64,000 nt of DNA. Source: an uncultured Eubacteriales bacterium. GTDB lineage: Bacteria; Bacillota; Clostridia; Christensenellales; Aristaeellaceae. The position numbers were made by a program, and so were the translations under genes. Below, piece by piece: positions 1 through 8,783 of the stretch (its first letter is position 1; each line of letters opens with the position of its first letter). The notes beneath the pieces are model-generated. The model was not told the DNA's origin. It saw only the letters and a list, made by a program, of their open reading frames with translations, and ran no database searches. The stretch is from assembly GCA_902793605.1 (NCBI GenBank), contig CADBEB010000003.1, forward strand, positions 62,001 to 126,000. Direction: 5' to 3'.

Positions 1-321
1 TATCCGGCGGAAGCAATCCTGCAATCGGAAGGGATTCCGCGGTGCGAGTGCGGCGGTGTCATTCGGCCGAACGTGGTCCTGTACGGAGAACCGCTGGAGA
101 AATACGTGTGCATCGGGGCCCGGCGGGAGATTACCAATGCGGATACCCTGATCGTCGCGGGAACTTCCCTGACGGTGGAGCCGGCGGCCTCCTTCACCGA
201 AGACTTCGCGGGGAAGAACCTGATAGTGATCAACCGGATGCCCACAAAGGCGGATGAACGGGCAACCCTGCTGATCCGCGGGGATGTGGCGGAGGTTTTT
301 TCCGGGCTTTCCCGGGAATAG
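1..321 (+). CDS. SIR2-family NAD-dependent protein deacylase (3' part)
   Basis: Only the C-terminal half is present; the frame is open from base 1 and stops with TAG at 319-321. SIR2 enzymes remove acyl groups from lysine using NAD+ and release nicotinamide. The sequence shows the second half of the zinc ribbon (CECGG followed by IRPNVVLYGE), then the Rossmann segments ADTLIVAGTSLTVEP and NLIVINRMPT, which bind the NAD ribose and adenine, and a C-terminal GDVAEVF helix, as expected for a bacterial CobB/SrtN-type protein of about 240 residues. The missing 5' part holds the GAGxS loop and catalytic His, so activity cannot be judged here. The protein is probably cytoplasmic. Confidence 0.9.
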   Translation, partial: YPAEAILQSEGIPRCECGGVIRPNVVLYGEPLEKYVCIGARREITNADTLIVAGTSLTVEPAASFTEDFAGKNLIVINRMPTKADERATLLIRGDVAEVFSGLSRE

Positions 322-323
322 CC

Positions 324-353
324 TTGAACTGCCTATTTGCCCTGTAGTATAAT
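324..353 (+). promoter_or_regulatory. Sigma-A-type promoter of the Rrf2 regulator gene
   Basis: The -35 is TTGAAC (324-329) and the -10 is a perfect TATAAT (348-353), with an 18-bp spacer. It begins three bases after the SIR2 stop codon, so the Rrf2 gene has its own promoter. The predicted start of transcription is about 20 bases before the ATG. Confidence 0.7.
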
Positions 354-381
354 AGGAAAAATGGCAGAGGGAGGAATCCGG

Positions 382-795
382 ATGATCTCCACCAAGGGAC
401 GGTACGCGATCCGTGTGATGATCGACCTGGCTGAGCACGATGAGGGGAAGTATATCCCCCTGAAGGATATTGCCGCGCGGCAGGAGATTTCCAAGAAATA
501 CCTGGAGATCATCGTAAAGGATATGGTAGCCGGCGGGCTGCTGACCGGCGCCAGCGGAAAGGGTGGCGGCTACAAACTGAACCGCAGGCCGGACGAGTAT
601 TCCGTCGGGGAGATCCTGGAGCTGATGGAGGGGACGCTCTCGCCGGTGGCCTGCCTGGCCGAGGAAGTGAACGATTGCCCGCGGAAAGGCGCATGCAAAA
701 CCCTGACCCTGTGGACAGAGTTCGATACGTTGGTCCATGAATTCTTTTATCAGAAAAAACTGAGCGATCTGATCAACAAAGAGGGAAGAGCCTGA
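382..795 (+). CDS. Rrf2/IscR-family transcriptional regulator
   Basis: A 137-residue winged-helix regulator. I choose ATG 382 because GGAGGA lies 7 bases upstream and the protein then begins MISTKGRYAIRVM, the standard Rrf2 opening. Upstream in-frame starts lie inside the promoter. The helix-turn-helix spans roughly residues 20-55 (IPLKDIAARQEISKKYLE), followed by the glycine-rich wing (GKGGGYKL). Three cysteines near residues 90-105, spaced C-x7-C-x5-C, resemble the Fe-S ligands of IscR, although the first gap is longer than IscR's five. A redox or iron-sulphur sensing role is therefore plausible but unproven. No isc/suf or cysteine genes are adjacent, so the target is unknown. Confidence 0.88.
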   Translation: MISTKGRYAIRVMIDLAEHDEGKYIPLKDIAARQEISKKYLEIIVKDMVAGGLLTGASGKGGGYKLNRRPDEYSVGEILELMEGTLSPVACLAEEVNDCPRKGACKTLTLWTEFDTLVHEFFYQKKLSDLINKEGRA

Positions 796-807
796 GGCTC
801 TTCCCTC
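781..807. terminator. Bidirectional terminator between the Rrf2 gene and clpB
   Basis: A perfect 12-bp stem (GAGGGAAGAGCC / GGCTCTTCCCTC) with a 3-base loop. The loop is the TGA stop codon of the Rrf2 gene. The hairpin lies between convergent genes. On the minus strand it is followed by TTTGTT; on the plus strand by a weaker TGTTGCTGTT run. Confidence 0.75.
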
Positions 808-818
808 TGTTGCTGTTA

Positions 819-3416
819 TTATCGGACGATGATCTCGCCGTTTTCATCCAGGTCGACGGTCAGTTCGGTGCCGGGGGCTACGTCGGCGGCGATCACCCTG
901 CGGGCGATGAGGGTCTCCACATGGCTCTGCAGGTAACGCTTCAGCGGCCGGGCGCCGAAGACGGGGTCGAAGCCCCGGTCGATCACGGCGTTCATGGCAG
1001 CGTCGGTCAGGGTGACTTTCAGCTGCTTGTCCTCGAGGCGTTTGTTCAGACCGGCGATCATCAGGCGGACGATCGAGCTGATCTCGTTCCGGGTCAGGGG
1101 CTTGTAATACACGATCTCATCGATCCGGTTCAGGAACTCGGGCCGGAAGTGCGTCCGGAGCATCCGGTCGACCTGCGCGCGGGCTTCGGGCGAGATCTCG
1201 CCGTCGGCGATGCCGTCGAGGATAAACTCGCTGCCCAGGTTACTGGTCATGATCAGGATGGTGTTCTTGAAGTCTACGGTGCGGCCCTGGCTGTCGGTGA
1301 TCCGGCCGTCGTCAAGCACCTGCAGGAGGACGTTGAAGACATCCGGATGGGCTTTTTCCACTTCATCAAACAGCACGACGCAGTAGGGGTGGCGGCGGAC
1401 CGCTTCGGTCAGCTGGCCGCCCTCGTCGTATCCCACATATCCGGGAGGCGCCCCGATGAGCCGGGAGACGCTGAACTTCTCCATGTATTCGGACATATCG
1501 ATCCTGACCATGTTCTTCTCGTCGTCGAACAGTGCCTGCGCCAGCGCCTTGGCCAGCTCGGTTTTGCCGACGCCGGTCGGACCGAGGAACAGGAAGGAAC
1601 CGAGGGGCCGGTTCGGATCCTGGATGCCCGCACGGGAGCGCAGGATGGCCTCGGAGACCTTTTTCACGGCCTCGTCCTGGCCGATAACCCGCTCGTGCAG
1701 GACATCCTCCAGGTGGAGGAGCTTCTCGCGCTCGCCTTCCATGAGCTTGGCGACGGGGATGCCGGTCCAGCGGCCGACAATCCTGGCGATCTCTTCTTCG
1801 GTAACCTTGTCCCGCAGGAGGCTGTTCTCACTCTTGCTCTCCTCGGCGACAGCCTCTTCCTTCTCCAGATCCTGCTTCAGCTTCGGCAGTTCGCCATACT
1901 TCAGTTCCGCGGCGCGGTTCAGATCGTAGGTGCGCTCCGCCTGCTCGATCTCGGCATTGACACGCTCGATCTCCTCGCGGAGGGCGCTGACCTTGCCGAT
2001 GGCTTCCTTTTCCGCTTCCCAGCGGGCCTTCATGGCGTTGAACTGGTCCCGCTGCTCGGCAAGTTCCTTCTGGACCTCGTCCAGCTGCGCCTTGGAAAGG
2101 GAATCTTCCTCCTTCTTCAGCGCAGCCTCCTCGATCTCCAGCTGCATAATGTGGCGGCGGATATCGTCCAGCTCGGAAGGCAGGGAATCGATCTCCGTGC
2201 GGATCATGGCGCAGGCTTCGTCTACCAGGTCGATAGCTTTGTCGGGCAGGAACCGGTCAGTGATGTAGCGGTTGGAAAGGGTCGCAGCGGCGATCAGGGC
2301 ATTGTCCTGGATTTTGACGCCGTGGAAGACCTCATAGCGCTCCTTCAGGCCGCGGAGGATCGCGATCGTGTCCTCCACGGTGGGTTCCTCGACCATGACA
2401 GGCTGGAACCGCCGCTCAAGGGCAGCGTCTTTCTCGATGTACTGCCGGTATTCGTTCAGGGTCGTGGCGCCGATGCAGTGCAGCTCGCCCCGGGCCAGCA
2501 TGGGTTTCAGCAGGTTGCCGGCATCCATGGCGCCGTCCGCCTTGCCGGCACCGACGATGGTGTGCAGCTCATCGATGAACAGGATGATCTTGCCGTCGCT
2601 CTTCCTGATCTCGGCCAGGACGGCTTTAAGGCGTTCCTCAAACTCGCCACGGAACTTGGCGCCTGCGATAAGGCTGCCCATATCCAGGGAGAAGATCGTC
2701 TTGTCCTTCAGGCTGTCGGGTACGTCCCCGCGGACGATCCGCAGAGCAAGGCCTTCGGCGATGGCGGTCTTGCCGACGCCGGGCTCGCCGATGAGGACCG
2801 GGTTGTTCTTAGTCTTCCGGGAGAGGATCCGGATCACGTTCCGGATCTCGCTGTCCCGGCCGATCACCGGATCCAGTTTCTGCTTCCTGGCCATGTCCAC
2901 CAGGTCGGAACCGTATTTTTTCAGGGCGTCATAGGTTTCCTCCGGGCTGTCGGAGGTCACGCGGGCAGCGCCCCGGACTTCACTGAGCGCCTTGAGGAAG
3001 GCGTCGTCCGAGTAGTTCATGGACTTGAGCAGCCGTTTGACATTGGCGGAAGCTTTGGCAGTGATGCCCATCCAGACGTGCTCAACGGACAGGTATTCAT
3101 CCTTCATCCGTTTCGCGATCTTTTCTGCCTCGACCAGGGCCTGTTCGAGATCCCCGGCGATATAGACCTTGCCCGGCTCCCGTCCGCCGCCGGATACCCG
3201 CGCGATGCGGTCCAGGTTGCCTTTCAGGCCGGCCACAAAGGACGGGACGGAAACACCGCACCTGGTCAGGAGCTGGGGGATCAGCTCCGCTTCGTCCTCG
3301 GTCAGGGCGAGGAGCAGATGCTCCTGCTCGACCTGCATATGCTGATATTCAATGGCAAGAGATTGGGCGCGCTGAAGCGCGGCAACGGTCTTCTGCGTGA
3401 ATTGATTCATATCCAT
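819..3416 (-). CDS. clpB: ATP-dependent disaggregase ClpB (Hsp100)
   Basis: An 865-residue Hsp100 unfoldase, full length for ClpB, which resolubilises aggregated proteins together with DnaK. The N-terminal repeat domain covers about 1-145. The first AAA+ domain has Walker [10 protein letters not shown] at about 210-217 and Walker [11 protein letters not shown]. The long middle coiled coil (about 405-525), diagnostic of ClpB over ClpA/ClpC, is rich in Glu and Lys. The second AAA+ domain has GPTGVGKTE near 610 and [14 protein letters not shown]. There is no IGL/F loop for ClpP. ATG 3416 has CCTCCT complement (AGGAGG) 8 bases upstream. The gene is monocistronic and its promoter carries a CtsR operator. 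Confidence 0.97.
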   Translation of the reverse strand: MDMNQFTQKTVAALQRAQSLAIEYQHMQVEQEHLLLALTEDEAELIPQLLTRCGVSVPSFVAGLKGNLDRIARVSGGGREPGKVYIAGDLEQALVEAEKIAKRMKDEYLSVEHVWMGITAKASANVKRLLKSMNYSDDAFLKALSEVRGAARVTSDSPEETYDALKKYGSDLVDMARKQKLDPVIGRDSEIRNVIRILSRKTKNNPVLIGEPGVGKTAIAEGLALRIVRGDVPDSLKDKTIFSLDMGSLIAGAKFRGEFEERLKAVLAEIRKSDGKIILFIDELHTIVGAGKADGAMDAGNLLKPMLARGELHCIGATTLNEYRQYIEKDAALERRFQPVMVEEPTVEDTIAILRGLKERYEVFHGVKIQDNALIAAATLSNRYITDRFLPDKAIDLVDEACAMIRTEIDSLPSELDDIRRHIMQLEIEEAALKKEEDSLSKAQLDEVQKELAEQRDQFNAMKARWEAEKEAIGKVSALREEIERVNAEIEQAERTYDLNRAAELKYGELPKLKQDLEKEEAVAEESKSENSLLRDKVTEEEIARIVGRWTGIPVAKLMEGEREKLLHLEDVLHERVIGQDEAVKKVSEAILRSRAGIQDPNRPLGSFLFLGPTGVGKTELAKALAQALFDDEKNMVRIDMSEYMEKFSVSRLIGAPPGYVGYDEGGQLTEAVRRHPYCVVLFDEVEKAHPDVFNVLLQVLDDGRITDSQGRTVDFKNTILIMTSNLGSEFILDGIADGEISPEARAQVDRMLRTHFRPEFLNRIDEIVYYKPLTRNEISSIVRLMIAGLNKRLEDKQLKVTLTDAAMNAVIDRGFDPVFGARPLKRYLQSHVETLIARRVIAADVAPGTELTVDLDENGEIIVR

Positions 3417-3444
3417 AGTTAAATCCTCCTCGAAGGTCAGGGCA

Positions 3445-3461
3445 TTTGACTATCTTTGACC
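3445..3461 (-). promoter_or_regulatory. CtsR operator (heptad direct repeat) upstream of clpB
   Basis: On the minus strand the sequence is GGTCAAA-GAT-AGTCAAA, an exact match to the CtsR consensus RGTCAAA-NAN-RGTCAAA. It starts 9 bases downstream of the -10 box, where bound CtsR would block initiation. In Bacillota, CtsR represses clp genes and is inactivated by heat. No ctsR gene is in this window. Confidence 0.85.
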
Positions 3462-3470
3462 TTCAAGGTT

Positions 3471-3498
3471 ATTATAATCCGATTTTAGCAGTTGTCAA
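3471..3498 (-). promoter_or_regulatory. Sigma-A-type promoter of clpB
   Basis: Read on the minus strand, TTGACA (3498-3493) and TATAAT (3476-3471) are both perfect consensus hexamers, with a 16-bp spacer. They lie about 55-80 bases before the clpB start. Confidence 0.8.
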
Positions 3499-3623
3499 GA
3501 GAAATTTTGGGAGGCTTTCCTGCCTGGATTGCTGTAAGGTATCGCACACGCGCACCGCGCGTGACATCGTTCAACTGAAAACTGTCAACTGGTTTGGCAG
3601 AGAACACCGCAACCCTCTTCGGT

Positions 3624-4367
3624 TCAGTGCCCGCCTTTGCGATATTCGCCGGGAGTCTGCCCGGTCAGCTTTTTGAAGGTGCGGGAGAAATGGGCCACGT
3701 CGGTGTAGCCCGTCTGCTCCGCGACATCCTGGATGTTCATGCCGGGTGTGCGCAGGAGGGTTTTTGATTTTTCGATGCGCATACTGCCGAGGAGATCGAA
3801 GAAGCTTTTGCCGGTCTCCCGGTTGAGGAGTTTGGAAAGATGCCACTGGCTGACATAGACGTGGTTGGCCACGGTGCTGAGGGAGAGATGCTGCTGCATG
3901 CAGTTTTCCCGCATATAGTCGAGGGCAGCGTTAACGATGAAGTTGCCCGCTTCCGATGCGTCGGCCGGAATGTCCGTTGCGGCGGCGGGAAGCAGGTCCA
4001 GCCGGCTGACCATGATGCGGAGGGTCTCCTTGAGTTCGTTGAGATTGCTGGGTTTGAGCAAGTAGCGACAGACACCGAGGGTGATGGCCTGGCGGGCATA
4101 GTCAAAATCCCGGTAGGCTGTGAGAACGGCGGTCTGCATGTGCGGGAATTCGCTTCCCAGGGCGGCGAGCATAGTGAGGCCGTCCATGTTGGGCATCCGG
4201 ATATCGGTGAAGAGGATATCCGGCTTCAGTTTCCGGATCAGTTCCAGGCCGGCCTGGCCGTTGGTGGCGGTGCCAATGATCTCGCAGCCCATCTCTGTCC
4301 ACGGGATAACGGTGGAGAGCCCCCGGAGGATCAGCGCTTCATCATCCACAAGCACGACGCGGTACAT
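3624..4367 (-). CDS. YesN-like response regulator, receiver plus AraC-type DNA-binding domain
   Basis: A 247-residue regulator. The receiver (about 2-120) has acidic pocket D8/D9, phosphoacceptor D55 (FTDIRMPN), the TAY switch and the KPSN lysine. Two helix-turn-helix segments of an AraC/XylS domain occupy about 148-245 (HVYVSQWHLSKLLNRETG and IQDVAEQTGYTDVAHFSRTFKK). I choose ATG 4367: GGAG is 7 bases upstream, and the more upstream in-frame codon is a TTG overlapping that site. Only 4 bases separate it from the preceding binding-protein gene, so it is the last gene of the operon. It is the expected partner of the histidine kinase at 5558-7342 and likely activates the disaccharide genes. Confidence 0.9.
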   Translation of the reverse strand: MYRVVLVDDEALILRGLSTVIPWTEMGCEIIGTATNGQAGLELIRKLKPDILFTDIRMPNMDGLTMLAALGSEFPHMQTAVLTAYRDFDYARQAITLGVCRYLLKPSNLNELKETLRIMVSRLDLLPAAATDIPADASEAGNFIVNAALDYMRENCMQQHLSLSTVANHVYVSQWHLSKLLNRETGKSFFDLLGSMRIEKSKTLLRTPGMNIQDVAEQTGYTDVAHFSRTFKKLTGQTPGEYRKGGH

Positions 4368-4371
4368 ATCA

Positions 4372-5565
4372 TCACTCTCCAAAAGGATTGAGTTCCATGA
4401 CTTTCTGCCAGCATTCCTCCGCGGTCATGCTGCCATCAGCCACGGCAGGGACGCATTCCAGGAGCCAGGTTTCCCGGACGCGCTGATTCATCGCGTCCTG
4501 CAGGGGCTGGCTCATGGGACGGCCCTGCACCATCCGCTCCCAGGAGGAGCGGAGGTTGCCGGTCATGTGCTGGTTGTTCAGCCGCTCAAGGCTTTCCTTT
4601 GACGTCAGGAAGGAAAGGAGGGAGACCGCCGCATCACGTCGGTTGCTGTCCCAGGCCTTGCGGGTGAGGAAGAAGCCCATGGAGACACCGCCGGGATAGC
4701 AGGTAGCCTGTCCGCCGGAGCGCAGGGGCATCGGGAGGACGGAAAGGCTGTTCCCCAGATTCCCGGAAAAATCGGCCACCTGCCAGGAACCGTCGAACTG
4801 CATGGCGGCCTTTCCGGCGAGAAAGAGGCCGGTGGTATCGTTCTCCCCGGTAAAGGCCGCGTTCTCCGGGAAGGCTCCGAGTTCATACAGTTCCCGGATG
4901 AGACGCATTCCCTCGTACCAGGAAGCCGGAACTTCTTCCACTGTCTTCGGCCGCAGGGCCAGTTCCTCCGGGGGAACGCAGGCGAGCATCGCGAACTCCG
5001 CCAGGTAATGCGGGATATCCGAGAGGGAAACGGATATGGGAACGATATCATTCTCGCGGAATACCTTGATGGCGTGCACGAGCTTGTCCCAGTCCGTCGG
5101 GAGATCCAGGCCGAAACGGTCGAAGAGTTCGGTGTTCACATAGAGCCCTTCCCAGAAAGAATAGACCGGGACGGCATAGACCCGGCCGTCCGCTTCCTTC
5201 AGGACGTCCTCCTGCGGGAGGGCCAGGTCCGGATAGGCGCCGTTGATCTCCGTGACGGGGACAAGGCGGTTCAGCAGGAGCTTGCTGTCGGCGCCGGCAG
5301 CGAAGAAGAAGAGCACGTCCGGTTCGTCTCCCGCGGCGAAGCGCTTGAGCACGCCGGATTTCCAGGCTTCATTGCTGGTGGAGGATTCGTCGACGACCGT
5401 GTAGCCGGTAGCAGTCTCGAAATTGCGAAGGATGGACACGTACGCGTCACCGGCACTGTTGCCGCCGGCGAAGCAGCTGATGGTATGGAGGGTCATGTTC
5501 TCTGCTCCTGCGCAGGAGAGGGGAAGGAGAATGATCAGGAGAAGACAAATCAGTTTTTTAATCAT
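4372..5565 (-). CDS. Extracellular solute-binding protein (family 1), encoded between kinase and regulator
   Basis: 397 residues with an N-terminal signal sequence (MIKKLICLLLIILLPLSCAGA). The cysteine sits in a poor lipobox (PLSC), so lipoprotein status is doubtful. The mature part has the sugar-binding (UgpB/MalE-like) fold pattern: VDESSTSNEAWKSGVLKRFAAG, then VYAVPVYSFWEGLYVNTELF, then GKAAMQFDGSW near 250. It overlaps the end of the kinase gene by 8 bases and precedes the regulator by 4. No permease is in this operon, and the divergent ABC importer has its own binding protein. I therefore infer that this protein may present ligand to the kinase, although it could also feed the importer. 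Confidence 0.85.
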   Translation of the reverse strand: MIKKLICLLLIILLPLSCAGAENMTLHTISCFAGGNSAGDAYVSILRNFETATGYTVVDESSTSNEAWKSGVLKRFAAGDEPDVLFFFAAGADSKLLLNRLVPVTEINGAYPDLALPQEDVLKEADGRVYAVPVYSFWEGLYVNTELFDRFGLDLPTDWDKLVHAIKVFRENDIVPISVSLSDIPHYLAEFAMLACVPPEELALRPKTVEEVPASWYEGMRLIRELYELGAFPENAAFTGENDTTGLFLAGKAAMQFDGSWQVADFSGNLGNSLSVLPMPLRSGGQATCYPGGVSMGFFLTRKAWDSNRRDAAVSLLSFLTSKESLERLNNQHMTGNLRSSWERMVQGRPMSQPLQDAMNQRVRETWLLECVPAVADGSMTAEECWQKVMELNPFGE

Positions 5566-7342
5566 TTCTGTTTTCCTCCTTTTTCTGGCAGGCGATCATC
5601 TGATTGCCCTCCGGATCTTCTTCGGTTGTTTGCGGCACATGAATTTCGACGACGGTTTTTTCTCCCGGACCGCCGGAAACAGTGAGGCGGGCCTGGGAGC
5701 CATAGAGCAGGCGCAGGCGGTTGGCGATATTGGCAAGGCCGAGGTGGTTTCCTTCCCTTGCTTCGCCGGACAGGGCGGCGTCAATGCGCTGGCGGTCCTC
5801 CGGGCGGAGGGACTGGCCAGTGTTTGTGATCTTCAGTTCCAGGCAGTTTGCTGCCTGCCGGGCCGAGAGCCGGATCTCACCGCCGCCGGCTGGGGCGATG
5901 CCGTGTTCCACGGCATTTTCCAGTACGGGCTGAACGGTCAGGAGCGGGACGATGCAGCCTTCCGCGTCCGGATCGATCACCCGGGTGATCGTCAAGGAAT
6001 CCCCGAAGCGCTGTTGGATAAAGAAGATATAACCGTCCGCTACCTCCAGTTCCTCCTGCAGGGAGACGAGGCGGCGGTTCTTCCGCCCGAGGGACGCGTT
6101 GAGCAGTACGGAGAGGGCGGAAATCATGTTCTCGATCGCCTCGCTGCCTTCCATGCGGGCTTCCCAGTTGATGGTCTCCAGGGCGTTGTTCAGAAAATGA
6201 GGGTTGATCCGGCTCTGCAGCGCCTGGATCTGCGCGTTCTTCAGCTCGATCTCCTCCTGGTACGTCTTTTCGATAAGCTCTTTCAGGCGGACGGACATGT
6301 TGGAGAAGGCGACGCCGAGATTGCCGAGTTCGTCGCCTCCGCGCATGGGGACGGTGACGCCGAGCTCCCCGGCTTCAATGCGCCGGGACGCGTCCGCGAG
6401 CAGGCCGATGGGCCGGGTGATGCGGCGGCGCACAAAGACCACAATCAGAAGGAGAACCGGAATCAAGAGCAGGTAGAGGATAAAGATGAGCCGGCGAAAG
6501 GTATAGATCTCATGATACTGCTCGGAACGGTTGAGGAGCAGCATCAGGTACAGGTCATAGTGGTCGCCGGATTCAGACTGTACATAGCGGAGGAGATTTT
6601 CCTGCGGGAGATCCGTAAAGCCGGCCGGGAGGGAGGCCCAGTCGGTATCCCGGTCCCCGTAGTCGCCGATGCGCAGGCGCATGCTGGCTTTCCATCCGGA
6701 CTGCAGGGAGATCAGCGGCTCGAGGATCACACTCCGGTTCAGGCCGAGGACGATGGTGCCCGTGTTCTCCATACGCAGGTTCAGGATATTGCGGATGAAG
6801 CACATTTGCTCCCCGCTGCCGGTGAACAGGCTGCGCGTGTCCAGGGTTTCCGCCGCGTGGGATACCAGATTTTCGTTCGCGCGGAGGAAGGCGGAGGCTT
6901 CATTCTGGCCGGAGGGGTTGCTGATCAGGAGCCCGTTGCTGTCCGCCGGGATGAAAGCGGCGAAGGTGAAGAGCTTGTCCCGGCCGAACTCCCGCTCCAG
7001 ATAGTTGCGGGAGAGGCGCAGGTACTCGGCGTTGCTGATGGCGGAGGACCGCCACTTGTCCCAGGCGTCGGCCAGCTCTTCGTCGTAGACGGCCTCCTGG
7101 CCCAGGGCGACGATCCGGTTCAGGTTTTCGACGGTCATGTTCCAGGAATAACGGGCGTTGCTGACGAGGGCTGCCTCCACATTCTTCTGGACGCTGCCAA
7201 GCAAAATGTGCTGGGCAAAAAAGCCAAGCACAAGGGTAGGGATCAGGTAGCACAGGACCAGGACGGTGGTAATCTGAACACGCAGGCTGAACAGGCCGCG
7301 GTGTTGCCGGGGCCGGTCTGTGGTGAGGCGGCGTTCAGGCAT
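5558..7342 (-). CDS. YesM-like sensor histidine kinase
   Basis: 594 residues from ATG 7342, which has AAGGA 8 bases upstream; an open frame continues further upstream but lacks such a site and runs into the preceding gene. Order: cytoplasmic N-terminus, one transmembrane helix at about 20-42 (ITTVLVLCYLIPTLVLGFF), an extracellular sensor of about 240 residues, a second helix (RLIFILYLLLIPVLLLIVVF), a HAMP domain, then a His_kinase domain with the QSRINPHFLNNALETI phosphorylation motif and an HATPase_c domain (NAVEHGI, GLANIANRL). This architecture is typical of carbohydrate-sensing kinases in Bacillota. It lies 13 bases after the mutase gene, inside the operon. Confidence 0.92.
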   Translation of the reverse strand: MPERRLTTDRPRQHRGLFSLRVQITTVLVLCYLIPTLVLGFFAQHILLGSVQKNVEAALVSNARYSWNMTVENLNRIVALGQEAVYDEELADAWDKWRSSAISNAEYLRLSRNYLEREFGRDKLFTFAAFIPADSNGLLISNPSGQNEASAFLRANENLVSHAAETLDTRSLFTGSGEQMCFIRNILNLRMENTGTIVLGLNRSVILEPLISLQSGWKASMRLRIGDYGDRDTDWASLPAGFTDLPQENLLRYVQSESGDHYDLYLMLLLNRSEQYHEIYTFRRLIFILYLLLIPVLLLIVVFVRRRITRPIGLLADASRRIEAGELGVTVPMRGGDELGNLGVAFSNMSVRLKELIEKTYQEEIELKNAQIQALQSRINPHFLNNALETINWEARMEGSEAIENMISALSVLLNASLGRKNRRLVSLQEELEVADGYIFFIQQRFGDSLTITRVIDPDAEGCIVPLLTVQPVLENAVEHGIAPAGGGEIRLSARQAANCLELKITNTGQSLRPEDRQRIDAALSGEAREGNHLGLANIANRLRLLYGSQARLTVSGGPGEKTVVEIHVPQTTEEDPEGNQMIACQKKEENRND

Positions 7343-7355
7343 AGAAACCGTCCTT

Positions 7356-8783
7356 TCATGAAACAGGTGGGAAGGGGAGACCGGTATGTTCTGCCGCGGT
7401 ACGGACCAGGTCCTCTGCCTGCGCGGCAGTCTCCGCCTCGGCAAAGATCCGGACACGGGGCTCCGTTCCGGAGAAGCGGATGATGACCCAGCCATCCTTC
7501 AGATAGATTTTGCAGCCGTCGAGGAAACTGACTTTCTCCACCTCCAGGGGCAGGGAGGGAAGCTCGCGGCGGATCATGATCTGCTGCTCGATGCGCTCGC
7601 GGCTTTCGGGGGTCAGGGCCCAGTCGAACTCCGCCATGTGCGCTTCGCCAAAGCGCTCATAGATCTCCAGGATCAGTTCGCTCATGGGTTTGCCGGTGAC
7701 GCAGAGCATCTCCAGCAGGAGGGAGGCAGCATAGAGGCCGTCCTTGCCGTTGATGTGGCCGCGGACGGTCAGGCCTCCTGAAGACTCGCCGCCGATGATG
7801 GCGTTGTTGGCTTCCATGCCGGCGGAGATATGCTTGAAACCGACGGGGACCTCGATGCACTTCTGCTCGTAGGATTCGGCCACGCGGTCCAGCAAGTGCG
7901 TGGTGGCGATGTTCCGCACAGCGGCGCCTTTCCAGCCGCGGAAGGCCAGCAGATAGTAATACAGGAGAACGAGGACCTCGTTCGCGGAGACGTAGCGGCC
8001 CTTCTCGTCCACGATGCCCAGGCGGTCCGCGTCGCCGTCAGTGGCGATGCCCACGTCTGCCCGGTGTTCGAGGACGGCCTGCTGCAGGTCGACCAGGGTC
8101 GCGGGCGTCGGGGCCGGCAGGTGCCGGCCGAAGAAGGCGTCGTGCCGATCGTTGATGACGTCCACATCACAGCGGCAGGTATAGAGGATGGTCTGCAGAC
8201 CGGTCAGGCTGACGCCGAACATGGGGTCCAGCACGACGCGCGGGTGCCGTTTACGGATCTCATCTGTGCGGATCTGCGAAAGGATCGAGTCGAGATAGGC
8301 GTCCCTCGGATCTGTGAATTCTATTGTACCACCTGCGAGCGCCTTTTCAAAGTCAAGAACGCGGATTTCCTCCGGGCAGATCGCATTGGCCTCCTCCTGG
8401 ATGGGGAGGGTATAGTCCTCTGTGGCGTCCCGGCCGCCGGCGGTGAAGAGCTTGATGCCGTTCCAGATCGCCGGGTTGTGGCTGGCGGTAACCATGGCGC
8501 CGTAGGGAAGCTCCATGCGCTTGACGGTATACATGATCTGCGGGGTCGGACAGTTCAGGTTCACGAACCAGACTTTGACGCCTTCGCCGGCCATAACCTG
8601 GGAGAACCAGATGCAGGCTTCGCGGCTGAGAAAGCGGCGGTCGTAGCCGACGCAGATGCCCTTGTCTGCGCTGCCCTCGCGGACCATGCGACGGGCCAGG
8701 GCGGCCGCGACACGTTCGATGTTTGCGCGGGTGAAGTCTTCGCCGATGACGGCGCGCCATCCGCCGGTGCCGAACTTAATCAT
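7356..8783 (-). CDS. Phosphohexomutase (phosphoglucomutase/phosphomannomutase family)
   Basis: 475 residues of the alpha-D-phosphohexomutase superfamily. ATG 8783 has GGAGG 8 bases upstream and gives the usual opening MIKFGTGGWR. Domain 1 holds the phosphoserine loop TASHNP (Ser101), domain 2 the metal loop DGDADR, domain 3 the sugar loop GGESSGG, and domain 4 the phosphate loop SGTEPRVR. These enzymes move phosphate between C1 and C6. Directly after a GH94 phosphorylase the natural substrate is its sugar-1-phosphate product (glucose-1-P or N-acetylglucosamine-1-P); the sequence alone does not decide between them. Its start overlaps the end of the phosphorylase gene by 8 bases. Confidence 0.9.
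   Translation of the reverse strand: MIKFGTGGWRAVIGEDFTRANIERVAAALARRMVREGSADKGICVGYDRRFLSREACIWFSQVMAGEGVKVWFVNLNCPTPQIMYTVKRMELPYGAMVTASHNPAIWNGIKLFTAGGRDATEDYTLPIQEEANAICPEEIRVLDFEKALAGGTIEFTDPRDAYLDSILSQIRTDEIRKRHPRVVLDPMFGVSLTGLQTILYTCRCDVDVINDRHDAFFGRHLPAPTPATLVDLQQAVLEHRADVGIATDGDADRLGIVDEKGRYVSANEVLVLLYYYLLAFRGWKGAAVRNIATTHLLDRVAESYEQKCIEVPVGFKHISAGMEANNAIIGGESSGGLTVRGHINGKDGLYAASLLLEMLCVTGKPMSELILEIYERFGEAHMAEFDWALTPESRERIEQQIMIRRELPSLPLEVEKVSFLDGCKIYLKDGWVIIRFSGTEPRVRIFAEAETAAQAEDLVRTAAEHTGLPFPPVS

Noticed and set aside
810..3422. A plus-strand open frame of 870 codons opposite clpB
   Set aside because: It mirrors clpB codon by codon in a GC-rich gene, has no ribosome-binding site and no recognisable domain, whereas clpB is unambiguous.
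3547..3563. Hairpin CACGCGC / GCGCGTG after the YesN-like gene as a terminator
   Set aside because: The stem is perfect but there is no T run on the minus strand.
5423..7483. A long plus-strand open frame opposite the histidine kinase and binding-protein genes
   Set aside because: It is antisense to genes with clear domains and crosses their boundary.
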